From Actinomadura nitritigenes (GTDB taxonomy: Bacteria > Actinomycetota > Actinomycetes > Streptosporangiales > Streptosporangiaceae): a stretch of DNA of 64,000 nt. The notes below the pieces were generated by a model. That model searched no databases, had not been told where the DNA came from, and saw only the letters and a program-made list of their open reading frames with translations. Shown piece by piece: positions 51,167-58,571 of this stretch. The stretch spans positions 1-64,000 of the forward strand of contig NZ_JAGEOK010000015.1 of assembly GCF_017573545.1 (NCBI RefSeq), written 5' to 3'. Both the position numbers and the translations under genes were made by a program. Each line of letters opens with the position of its first letter. The stretch's first letter is position 1.

Positions 51167-51198
51167 CGAGAGGCGCTCACCGGGGTGAGCGCCTCTCG
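51167..51198. terminator. Strong hairpin between convergent genes
   Basis: CGAGAGGCGCTCACC / GGTGAGCGCCTCTCG, 15-base arms around a GG centre. It lies between the hypothetical membrane protein and the convergent DoxX gene and probably serves both. Confidence 0.75.
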
Positions 51199-51217
51199 CG
51201 GGTCTTCGCCTGTCAGG

Positions 51218-51787
51218 TCACTTCAGGAACGGCAGGCGCTTGACCAGGGGGACCTTGGCCCACCAGCGGCCGAGGCCGAGGGTGTCGCCGGCGCTGACCA
51301 GAGCCAGGCCGACGATCAGCAGCGCGTAGACCAGGTGGTCGTCCATGAAGAGGTTGTTCTCCGGGGGCAGCACCGCCGACCACATCATGACCAGCAGCGC
51401 CGCGCCGCCCGCGGCGGCGATCCGCATGCCGATGCCCAGGATCAGCGCCGCGCCGACGCCGCCGAGGCCGATCATGAACAGCCAGTCGGCCCAGGCCGCA
51501 CCGGCGATGTCGTGGTAGAACCCGGCGAACGGGCCCTTGGGCGAGAACTTCAGGAACCCCTCGGTGGGGCTGCCGCCCTTGGTCCACGCCTTGGCTGCGG
51601 GGGTCTCGTGGCCCAGCCCGAACAGCTTGTCCAGGAACGCCCACAGGAAGACCCACCCCAGGGCCAGCCGCGCGACCGCCCACACGTACCGGGCCGCAGG
51701 CGACTCGGTCAGCGGCCTGGGAGTCACCACCCGCACCAGCGCGTGGTGACCGTGCCGGGTGTTCACCTTGTGCTCGGAGACCGCCAT
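51218..51787 (-). CDS. DoxX-family membrane protein
   Basis: 189 residues with four hydrophobic segments: VARLALGWVFLWAFLDKLFGLG, WLFMIGLGGVGAALILGIGMRI, AAAGGAALLVMMWSAVL and DDHLVYALLIVGLALV. The first segment carries the conserved RxxLGxxFLxxxxxKL of DoxX/thiosulfate:quinone oxidoreductase DoxD-type proteins. It is probably an inner-membrane redox protein. It is separated from the DevR-like gene by a divergent region with two GGGAC-type boxes. Confidence 0.87.
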   Translation of the reverse strand: MAVSEHKVNTRHGHHALVRVVTPRPLTESPAARYVWAVARLALGWVFLWAFLDKLFGLGHETPAAKAWTKGGSPTEGFLKFSPKGPFAGFYHDIAGAAWADWLFMIGLGGVGAALILGIGMRIAAAGGAALLVMMWSAVLPPENNLFMDDHLVYALLIVGLALVSAGDTLGLGRWWAKVPLVKRLPFLK

Positions 51788-51883
51788 CGCGTCTCACCTT
51801 CCATCGCATCGCCTTTTCTCTTGCCACCCCGAACTCAACTCCACGGCGAACCCGCGCTGTAGGACCCTTCGACACATGAACGG

Positions 51884-51899
51884 CGGGACCTAGGTCCCG
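51884..51899. promoter_or_regulatory. DosR-box-like palindrome upstream of doxX
   Basis: CGGGACCTAGGTCCCG, a perfect 16-base palindrome about 97 bases upstream of the DoxX start. It resembles the core of the mycobacterial DosR box, GGGACTWWAGTCCC. Confidence 0.6.
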
Positions 51900-52071
51900 G
51901 GTTGTCCGACCATTTTCCATGGCCGCTCGGTGACTGTTTTCCGGCCATAGAGGCCGCGGCCTCTTTTAACGTGGTCCGATACTCGGGACGCCGTTTCATC
52001 GACCGGCGCCGCACTGGGCCGACCGCGAACGGTCGGCGGCCGATGCGGGCCTTCGCCGGTCCGATGGCCGG

Positions 52072-52087
52072 CGGGACGTTCGTCCCG
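52072..52087. promoter_or_regulatory. DosR-box-like palindrome upstream of the DevR-like gene
   Basis: CGGGACG TT CGTCCCG, about 88 bases before the response-regulator start. The position suits autoregulation. Confidence 0.55.
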
Positions 52088-52174
52088 GTGATCGCGGGAC
52101 TTCCGCTGCCTGCGGGGCGGCCCCCTGCGGGGTAGCGTGCAGGGCACCACCACTGACTCGAGGGAACGATCACT

Positions 52175-52876
52175 ATGACGGGGTCGGTCGACCAGAACGC
52201 GCCGCAGGAAACGAAGACGATCCGGGTGTTCCTGATGGACGACCACGAGGTCGTCCGCCGCGGCGTCGCCGCCCTGCTGTCCGCCGAGGACGACATCGAG
52301 ATCGTCGGCGAAGCCGGAACCGCCGAACACGCCCTGGCCCGCATCCCCGCCGCCCGGCCCGACGTCGCCGTCCTGGACGTCCGCCTCCCCGACGGCGACG
52401 GCGTCAGCGTCTGCCGCGAGATCCGCTCCCAGATGCCGGGACTGGCCTGCCTCATGCTCACCTCGTTCGACGACGAGGACGCCCTCTTCGAAGCCGTCAT
52501 GGCCGGCGCCGCCGGCTACGTCCTCAAACAGATCCACGGCTCCGACCTCGTCGGCGCCGTCCGCACCGTCGCCTCCGGCCAATCACTCCTCGACCCCCGC
52601 AGCACCGCCCGCATGCTCCAACGCATCCGCGCCCGCCAAGAGAAGAAGGACCCGCTCAAAGACCTCACCGAGCAGGAACGCCACATCCTGGAACTCATCG
52701 GCGAAGGACTCACCAACCGGCAGATCGGCGAACACCTCTTCCTCGCCGAAAAGACCGTCAAGAACTACATCTCCAGCATCTTCACCAAACTCGGCATGAG
52801 CCGCCGCACCCAAGCCGCCGCCCTCGCCGCACAACTCAAAGCCGACGCCGAAAAGGACCGCGGACGCCGCGGTTGA
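52175..52876 (+). CDS. devR: DevR/DosR-like NarL-family response regulator
   Basis: 233 residues. Receiver: DDHEVVRRGVAALLSAEDDIEIVGEAG (in parts), phospho-acceptor in VAVLDVRLPDGDG, LTSF, and Lys in YVLKQIHG. LuxR-type HTH: LTEQERHILELIGEGLTNRQIGEHLFLAEKTVKNYISSI (in parts), ending KLGMSRRTQAAALAAQL. The PLKDLTEQER linker and RRTQAA end are close to mycobacterial DosR/DevR, regulator of the hypoxia/NO dormancy response. No sensor kinase gene lies beside it. Genes around it match known DosR-regulon families. Confidence 0.85.
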   Translation: MTGSVDQNAPQETKTIRVFLMDDHEVVRRGVAALLSAEDDIEIVGEAGTAEHALARIPAARPDVAVLDVRLPDGDGVSVCREIRSQMPGLACLMLTSFDDEDALFEAVMAGAAGYVLKQIHGSDLVGAVRTVASGQSLLDPRSTARMLQRIRARQEKKDPLKDLTEQERHILELIGEGLTNRQIGEHLFLAEKTVKNYISSIFTKLGMSRRTQAAALAAQLKADAEKDRGRRG

Positions 52877-52973
52877 AAGGGCTCGCCGCCGCTGAGACGG
52901 AGGATTTCGTGCTCCGGTCTCCGTCCTGCTCCTGACCTTCCTCCCAGGGAATGGCCTGTCCTTTGGAGAGGAC

Positions 52974-53387
52974 TCAGGCTCTGCCGGCGGTGGAGCGCGG
53001 GTTCTGGATTCGCAGTCCCATCTGGACCTTCCACATCGCCTCGGCCAGAGCGTGGAACTGGTAGAGCAGACGGCGCAGTACGGGGAGATCACCGGCGTCC
53101 GCGGTCGCGGCGGCGTGCTCAGCGACGATCGTCAGGCGGTTGACGCGGCAGGCCAGGAAGTGCGCGAGGGCTTCGCGCCGCACGCTGCCCGAGAGCGCGT
53201 CGAGCAGGACCGCCTCGGCGGCGTCCAGCTCCTCCAGCACCTCGGTGGTGGCGGCCCGGACGTCGGTTCCGGTGCCCCGTCCGTTCCGGGCGAGGAGCTT
53301 CAACCGGGCCAGCGCGGGCAGGCAGCGGCGATGGCGTTCTCGTAGGACGTCCTCAAGGGTGGTCGCATCCGCGGCGGTAACGCTCAT
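52974..53387 (-). CDS. Hypothetical helical protein in the DevR-type cluster
   Basis: 137 residues, nearly all-helical, with no signal or membrane segment. Pattern LEDVLRERHRRCLPALARLKLLARNG; LEELDAAEAVLLDALSGSVRREALAHFLACRVNRLTIVAEHAAATADAG (in parts). I do not recognise the family; the scattered E/H residues loosely recall haemerythrin-like helical bundles, but no canonical motif is present. It starts opposite the HPF-like gene across a divergent region with several DosR-like boxes. Confidence 0.6.
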   Translation of the reverse strand: MSVTAADATTLEDVLRERHRRCLPALARLKLLARNGRGTGTDVRAATTEVLEELDAAEAVLLDALSGSVRREALAHFLACRVNRLTIVAEHAAATADAGDLPVLRRLLYQFHALAEAMWKVQMGLRIQNPRSTAGRA

Positions 53388-53444
53388 GCGTCCACGATCG
53401 CGGCGGCGGGCCGGGCCACAGCAGGGCGGGAGGTCCCGGTCCCC

Positions 53445-53537
53445 GTGACGAAGGTCCCGAAGTTCGCGGCCGGCGGGCGCGAGCGCCCATCGGGACTTTC
53501 GGACCGAAGGCCCCTCGGCCGGAGGACCAAGGTCCCT
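53445..53537. promoter_or_regulatory. Cluster of DosR-box-like sites in a divergent promoter
   Basis: Three sites: GTGACGAAGGTCCCG (53445-53459; reverse complement CGGGACCTTCGTCAC), ATCGGGACTTTCGGACCGAA (53489-53508; 16 of 20 positions agree with TTSGGGACTWWAGTCCCSAA) and AGGACCAAGGTCCCT (53523-53537). They lie between the helical hypothetical gene (minus) and the HPF-like gene (plus). Confidence 0.65.
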
Positions 53538-53640
53538 GGGGCGGCGATGATCGCCGAGGCCATCGTGGAGGAGCAATCGAGCCGGGACGGTTCCACCGGG
53601 CGTCCGGACGAGCCGTCCACCCGAGTCCTCAGGAGAAGCC

Positions 53641-54057
53641 ATGCCACACCAAACCCGGTCCACCGCCGGGTCGCCGACGGAGGCGTCTCCGGCACTGCCG
53701 ATGTCCTTCTCCCTGTCGGGCGGCGTCGACGCCGACCAGGTGCAGCGGGCCCGCGCGGTGTTCTCCCGGCTACTGGCGCACGCCCACGAACCGGTCCTGT
53801 CGGTCCGGGCGGCGCTGACGCTCGCGCCCGCCCACGGCAGGTCGTCCGCGGCGGAGGCGTCGGTGCAGGCCGACGTCAACGGCCGGCGCGTCCACGCGCA
53901 CGCCGAGGCCGCATCGCTGCACGAGGCGATCGCCGTGGCGGCGGATCGGCTCGAGGTCCAGGTGGCGCGTTCCGCGCGCGACTGGGAGTCGCGCCGGGGA
54001 CGGCATCCGCGGCCCTCGCGCGGTGACGGCGGCGCACCGGCCCCCTCCCGGTCATGA
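53641..54057 (+). CDS. HPF/RaiA-like ribosome-associated protein (single domain)
   Basis: 138 residues. The central 90 residues (DADQVQRARAVFSRLLAHAH; VRAALTLAPAHGRSSAAEASVQADVNGRRVHAHAEAASLHEAIAVAADRLEVQVARSARDWE, in parts) match the beta-alpha N-terminal domain of hibernation-promoting factors, including the xHAxAEAxxxxEAIxxxADRLExQ pattern. The C-terminal dimerisation domain of long HPF is absent. Mycobacterial DosR regulons include an HPF-like gene (Rv0079), so a ribosome-silencing role under stress is plausible. Overlaps the nitroreductase gene by ATGA. Confidence 0.72.
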   Translation: MPHQTRSTAGSPTEASPALPMSFSLSGGVDADQVQRARAVFSRLLAHAHEPVLSVRAALTLAPAHGRSSAAEASVQADVNGRRVHAHAEAASLHEAIAVAADRLEVQVARSARDWESRRGRHPRPSRGDGGAPAPSRS

Positions 54058-55073
54058 CCGGGGCGCGCACGTCCGGGATGCCCGCGACGCAGGACCCGCT
54101 GGCGAGCCCGGAGGGTGTGCGGCGGCTGGTCACGGCCGCGATCGCGGCGCCGTCGGTGCACAACACCCAGCCATGGCGGTTCGTCCTCTCCCGCGGCGCG
54201 CTCGAACTGCACGCCGACGCCTCGCGGCGGCTGCCGGTCATCGACCCGCGCGGCCGTTCGATGACGATCAGCTGCGGCGCCGCGCTGCTGAACGCGCGCC
54301 TGGCCATGCTCACCACGGGCCACCGCCCCGACGTACGGGTGCTCGCCGGAGACGCGCACGACTCCACGCTCCTGGCCGAGATCCGGACCGGTCCCCGGGT
54401 CACCGCCCCGACCGCCGAGCGGCGCCTCTACGCGGCGATCCACACCCGGCACAGCAACCGCATGCCGTTCGCCGCCCGGCGCGTCCCGGACGACGCGTGG
54501 GCGGCCCTGGCCGCCGCCGCCCGGACGGAGGGCGCCGAGCTGTGGCCGGTCGACCGCCACGCCGTCCCGGAGATGCTCGACCTGGTCGGAGCGGCGGAGC
54601 GGCGCCTGGAGTCCGACCCGGCCTACGGGGCGGAGCTCGACCGGTGGACGACCGACCGGCACCGGCTGGACGGCGTCCCGCGCTACGCGTTCGGTCCCGC
54701 GGCGAGCGGGCACGGCGTCCGGGCGCGGGACTTCGCCGCCGACGGCACCGCCGGCGAACCGGCGGACTTCGAACGGCAACCGCAGCTCGCGGTGCTGATG
54801 ACCCGCGGCGAAGGCCCCGCGACGTGGCTGAGCGCGGGACAGGCGCTGCAGCGGGTGCTGCTGACCGCGACCGATCTCGGTGTCGCGACCAACCTGCTCA
54901 CCCAGTTGCTGGACGTGTGGGACATGGACCGCCGCGCCGCCGCGCCCCGGTACGGCACGGGGCGCCACATCCAGGCGATCGTCCGCGTCGGGTACGGGCC
55001 GAGGGCGCCGTCCACTCCGCGCCGTCCCGTCTCCGACGTGCTGGAGACCGCCCCGCCCGGCACCCGCGGCTGA
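54054..55073 (+). CDS. Acg-type (Rv2032-like) nitroreductase-family FMN protein
   Basis: 339 residues. Two related nitroreductase-like halves as in mycobacterial Acg: first RRLVTAAIAAPSVHNTQPWRF with FMN-contact SVHNTQPW, DPRGRSMTISCGAALLNARLAM and HTRHSNRMPF; second LMTRGEGPATWLSAGQALQRVLLTATDLGVATNLL. Acg-type proteins bind FMN and belong to the DosR regulon of mycobacteria; catalytic activity is debated. Starts inside the HPF-like stop (ATGA), so expression is coupled. Confidence 0.88.
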   Translation: MTGARTSGMPATQDPLASPEGVRRLVTAAIAAPSVHNTQPWRFVLSRGALELHADASRRLPVIDPRGRSMTISCGAALLNARLAMLTTGHRPDVRVLAGDAHDSTLLAEIRTGPRVTAPTAERRLYAAIHTRHSNRMPFAARRVPDDAWAALAAAARTEGAELWPVDRHAVPEMLDLVGAAERRLESDPAYGAELDRWTTDRHRLDGVPRYAFGPAASGHGVRARDFAADGTAGEPADFERQPQLAVLMTRGEGPATWLSAGQALQRVLLTATDLGVATNLLTQLLDVWDMDRRAAAPRYGTGRHIQAIVRVGYGPRAPSTPRRPVSDVLETAPPGTRG

Positions 55074-55124
55074 CCCCGCCCGAGCTCCCCGAACCGGCAC
55101 CAGCGAACGAAGGAAGACAGCACA

Positions 55125-56333
55125 GTGCTCTCCCCCCGGAACACCGAGATCGTCCAGGCGACCCTGCCCGCCGTCGCGGCCCACGGCGCCGAGATCACCG
55201 GCCGGTTCTACCCGTCGATGTTCGCCGCGCACCCCGAGCTGCGGAACCTGTTCAACCAGGGCAACCAGGCCAACGGCGAACAGCGCCAGGCCCTGGCGGG
55301 CTCGGTCGTCGCCTTCGCCCGCCAGCTGTGCGGGCTGGACACCGCGGTCGCGCCGCAGCGGCTGCTGTCACGGATCGCGCACAAGCACGCGTCCCTCGGC
55401 GTCCGGCCCGAGCAGTACACGATCGTCGGCCGCCACCTCATGGACGCCGTCGCCGGCGTGCTCGGCGACGCGGTGACACCGGAGAGGCACGCCGCCTGGT
55501 CGGAGGTCTACTGGCTGTTCGCCACGCTCCTGGTCGCCGAGGAGGCCCGGCTCTACCAGGAGGCCGGCTGCGATCCCGCGGCGGAGTACCGGCCCTGGCG
55601 GGTGACCGAGCGCCGCGACGAGGCCGAGGACGTCGTGTCGTTCGTCCTGCGGCCCGCGGACGGCGGAGAGGTCCTCTGCCACCGCCCGGGCCAGTACGTG
55701 TCCGTGGCGGTCGACCTGCCCGGCGGTCTGCGGCAGCCGCGCCAGTACACCCTGTCCCGGGCGGCGGACGGTGTCTCGATGCAGATCACCGTCCGGCGGC
55801 TGCGCGGCGGCGCCGGGGCCCCCGACGGCGCGGTCTCGACCCACCTGCACCGCAACCTGACGACCGGGGACGAACTGCTGGTCGGGGCACCGTTCGGCGA
55901 CGTCGTCCTGGACGACGGCTCCGAGCCCCTGGTCCTGGTCAGCGGCGGAATCGGGATCACCCCGATCGCCGCGATGCTGGACCATCTCGCCGCGACGCAT
56001 CCCGAACGCCGCGTCATCGCCCTCCACGCCGACCGCTCCCCCGCCGCGCACGCGCTGCGCGTCCAGACCGCCCGGTCGGCCCGCCGAATGACCGAACTGG
56101 ACGCCTTCACCTGGTACGAGCAGCCCGACGGCCCGAGCAGCGACCGGGTCCTGGCCGGACGCGTCGACCTCGGCGCCCTGCCGGTGCGCGTCCCCGCCAA
56201 GGCGCGCGCGTACCTGTGCGGCCCCATCCCGTTCATGCGGGACGTCCGGCACGGCCTCCTGAAGGCCGGCGTGAGCGACGAGCGCATCCACTACGAGGTC
56301 TTCGGGCCCGACCTGTGGCAGCAGAACGACTGA
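55125..56333 (+). CDS. hmp: Flavohaemoglobin / nitric oxide dioxygenase
   Basis: 402 residues from GTG 55125, full length. Globin domain at 1 to about 140, with proximal His in ARI/AHKHASLGV, followed by the FAD-binding ferredoxin-reductase domain (RQYTLSRA), the NAD-binding domain (LVLVSGGIGITPIAAML) and C-terminal YLCGPIPFMRDVRHGLLKAG with YEVFGPDL. Converts NO to nitrate using O2 and NAD(P)H in the cytoplasm. The N-terminal distal-pocket region LFNQGNQANGEQRQAL is canonical. Its place in the cluster fits NO/hypoxia stress. Confidence 0.95.
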   Translation: MLSPRNTEIVQATLPAVAAHGAEITGRFYPSMFAAHPELRNLFNQGNQANGEQRQALAGSVVAFARQLCGLDTAVAPQRLLSRIAHKHASLGVRPEQYTIVGRHLMDAVAGVLGDAVTPERHAAWSEVYWLFATLLVAEEARLYQEAGCDPAAEYRPWRVTERRDEAEDVVSFVLRPADGGEVLCHRPGQYVSVAVDLPGGLRQPRQYTLSRAADGVSMQITVRRLRGGAGAPDGAVSTHLHRNLTTGDELLVGAPFGDVVLDDGSEPLVLVSGGIGITPIAAMLDHLAATHPERRVIALHADRSPAAHALRVQTARSARRMTELDAFTWYEQPDGPSSDRVLAGRVDLGALPVRVPAKARAYLCGPIPFMRDVRHGLLKAGVSDERIHYEVFGPDLWQQND

Positions 56334-56395
56334 CGAGACGAGCACGGCGGCGGCGCCACGGCGCCCCCTCGGCCTACGGAGGCGAGACCGGAACG

Positions 56396-56827
56396 ATGAT
56401 CACCGACGAGACCCACGGCTTCCGCCCGCTCGACCGCCCCGACTGCCTGTGGCGGCTGACGCACGCGGTCGTCGGCCGCGTGGCGTGGGCGGGCTGCGGC
56501 GGGCGCGCCGTGCTCGTCCCGGTGAACTTCGTCGTCGACGGGCCCGGGGTCGTGTTCCTGACCCCGGGCGCCGGTCACGTCGTCGAGGCGGTCCGCTCCC
56601 GCACCCGGCTGACGTTCGAGGCGGACGGCACCGGACCCGCCGCGAACGAGGGATGGAGCGTGCTGCTCAGCGGCCGTCCCGAGATCATCACCGACCACCG
56701 GAAGGTCCGGTGGCTGGAGCGGCACCCGCTCGCCGCGTGGGCCCGCGCCCCTCACCGCCGGTTCGTCCGGATACCCGCCGAGGAGATCACCGGGCACGTG
56801 ATGACGCTGAGCGCCGGCGGCGCGTGA
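56396..56827 (+). CDS. PNPOx-fold protein (second of three paralogues)
   Basis: 143 residues: CLWRLTHAVVGRVAWAGCGGRAVLVPVNFVVDGPGVVFLT (in parts), GWSVLLSGRPEIITD, HRRFVRIPAEEITGHVM. Same layout as the genes at 50110 and 57777. Directly follows the flavohaemoglobin gene by 62 bases; probably co-expressed. Confidence 0.82.
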   Translation: MITDETHGFRPLDRPDCLWRLTHAVVGRVAWAGCGGRAVLVPVNFVVDGPGVVFLTPGAGHVVEAVRSRTRLTFEADGTGPAANEGWSVLLSGRPEIITDHRKVRWLERHPLAAWARAPHRRFVRIPAEEITGHVMTLSAGGA

Positions 56828-56907
56828 ACGCCCCCGTCCCTCCTTGAGATCGCCGGCTCCGGCGCACATGATCTACTTGGCCGGGCACGTCGATACGGGA
56901 GGCCGCC

Positions 56908-57729
56908 ATGGGGAAGGCGTCGGGCAAGGTCAAGCGGCTGCCCCGCGACGTCTACGAGCGGGAACTGGCCCGGCTCCAGACGGAGCTGGTGACGCTGCAG
57001 GAGTGGGTCCGCGCCGAGGGCGCCCGCGTCGTCGTGGTCTTCGAGGGACGGGACGCGGCCGGCAAGGGCAGCACGATCAAGCGGGTCACCGAGTACCTCA
57101 ACCCGCGCGTGGCCCGGATCGTGGCGCTGCCCGCGCCGACCGACCGCGAACGCACCCAGTGGTACTTCCAGCGCTACGTCGAGCACCTGCCCGCCGCCGG
57201 CGAGATCGTGCTGTTCGACCGGTCCTGGTACAACCGGGCGGGCGTCGAGCGCGTCATGGGCTTCTGCACCCGGCAGGAGTACACGCGCTTCCTCCACCAG
57301 TGCCCGATCTTCGAGCGGCTGCTCGTCGAGGACGGCGTCCTGCTGCGCAAGTACTGGTTCTCGGTCAGCGACGCCGAACAGGAACGGCGCTTCCGGAGCC
57401 GGCTGGAGGACCCGATGCGCCGGTGGAAGCTGTCCGCCATGGACCTGGAGTCGATCACGAGGTGGGAGGACTACTCGCGCGCCAAGGACGAGATGTTCGT
57501 CCACACCGACATCCCCGAGGCGCCCTGGTACGTCGTGGAGAGCGAGGACAAGCGGCGGGCGCGGATCAACATGATCGCCCACCTGCTGTCGACCATCCCC
57601 TACCACGAGGTGGAACGACCGCCGCTCGAACTGCCCCCGCGTCCCGCCCCGAAGGGCTACGAGCGGTCGCCGCGCGAGATGCAGACCCAGGTCCCCGACC
57701 ACTCCGCGACCCTGGGCACCGGCCGCTGA
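56908..57729 (+). CDS. ppk2: Polyphosphate kinase 2
   Basis: 273 residues. Walker A FEGRDAAGKGSTIKR near 45-59; the family block YFQRYVEHLPAAGEIVLFDRSWYNRAGVERVMGFC (in parts); lid region WYFQRY; and RRWKLSAMDLESITRWEDYSRAKDEMFVHTD. This matches class I (NDP-phosphorylating) PPK2, which makes ATP or GTP from polyphosphate and a nucleoside diphosphate. Placed between PNPOx-fold genes in the stress cluster, it could supply nucleoside triphosphates during respiratory arrest (inference). Confidence 0.93.
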   Translation: MGKASGKVKRLPRDVYERELARLQTELVTLQEWVRAEGARVVVVFEGRDAAGKGSTIKRVTEYLNPRVARIVALPAPTDRERTQWYFQRYVEHLPAAGEIVLFDRSWYNRAGVERVMGFCTRQEYTRFLHQCPIFERLLVEDGVLLRKYWFSVSDAEQERRFRSRLEDPMRRWKLSAMDLESITRWEDYSRAKDEMFVHTDIPEAPWYVVESEDKRRARINMIAHLLSTIPYHEVERPPLELPPRPAPKGYERSPREMQTQVPDHSATLGTGR

Positions 57730-57776
57730 CCGCGTGACCGTCGGCGTCGCGGCGCCCGGGACGGCGGTCCGCCGGG

Positions 57777-58265
57777 TCAGATGAGCGCCGAGCCGTTGTC
57801 GCCGCCATGGTGCAGCCCGAGGACCATCGCCGCGTCGTTCGAGGCGACGCCGTTCTCGCCCGGTATGCGACGTCCGGAGAGCATCTGGGGACGCAGCCGG
57901 ATGAACTGGTCGCGCTGCCCCGGCGCCCAGGTGCGCAGGTCGAGCCTCTCCATCGCGGCGATCTCGTCGGGAGCGAAGACGCGGCGGGCCGGGCCGATCG
58001 CCACCACCGACCAGCCGGTCCGCGCGCCGATGTCGAACGCGTCGATCTCGAAGGCGACGATGGTGCCGCTCGCAGCGGTGGCCAGCCGGGAGGTCCGCAA
58101 GGTCCGGAACACGATGTCCTCGCCGTCGAGGACGTAGTTGACCGGCTGGATCGCCGGCAGGGCGTTGTGGGTGAAGACGATCCGGCCGACCTCGGCGTGC
58201 CGCAGCAGATCCCGGCACTCGTCCGGTCCGAGGATCTCCAGACCACTGCGATCGAGTTGCATCAC
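57777..58265 (-). CDS. PNPOx-fold protein (third of three paralogues)
   Basis: 162 residues: CRDLLRHAEVGRIVFTHNALPAIQPVNYVLDGEDIVFRT (in parts), GWSVVAIGPARRVFAPDE, QFIRLRPQMLSGRRI. Related to the genes at 50110 and 56396. A DosR-like box lies 33 bases upstream of its start. It is the right boundary of the stress cluster. Confidence 0.84.
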   Translation of the reverse strand: MMQLDRSGLEILGPDECRDLLRHAEVGRIVFTHNALPAIQPVNYVLDGEDIVFRTLRTSRLATAASGTIVAFEIDAFDIGARTGWSVVAIGPARRVFAPDEIAAMERLDLRTWAPGQRDQFIRLRPQMLSGRRIPGENGVASNDAAMVLGLHHGGDNGSALI

Positions 58266-58571
58266 TCCACCATGCTCGCCCCGCGCATGCCCGGTCAGGG
58301 CCTAAGGTCCCGACTCACGACCCTCATGGCACGCCGGTCCGCGACCGGCCCCGGGCGGGCTCGCCGCCCGGCGTCTCGGACCCGATGCCGAAGATCGCGA
58401 GGGGGCAGCGGCCACAGCCACCCCACCGGTCCAGGAGGAGGTGACCGCCGGCCAGGCCGCCAACGTCCCGCTCCACGACGTGGAGACGAACCGGACCCGT
58501 GAGAGCAGCGGAGAACGCATGGCCTTCGTACCGTAGGACGCGCGGGGCGGCTTGCCGCTGGACGTGGTTCG
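58266..58571. other. Intergenic region with no recognisable gene
   Basis: About 300 bases. The left end holds the DosR-like box of the PNPOx gene. The rest has short open frames in several phases (for example a plus-strand frame ending GERMAFVP near 58535), none with a convincing ribosome site or family match. Confidence 0.5.
58295..58314 (-). promoter_or_regulatory. DosR-box-like site upstream of the third PNPOx gene
   Basis: On the minus strand the core reads GGGACCTTAGGCCC (58298-58311), close to GGGACTWWAGTCCC. It lies 33 bases upstream of the PNPOx start at 58265, suitable for activator binding near a -35 region. Confidence 0.6.

Noticed and set aside
54023..56395. Continuous plus-strand frame spanning the nitroreductase and flavohaemoglobin genes
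   Set aside because: Arg/Pro/Ala noise in this phase; only its last 143 codons (from 56396) encode a recognisable PNPOx-fold protein.
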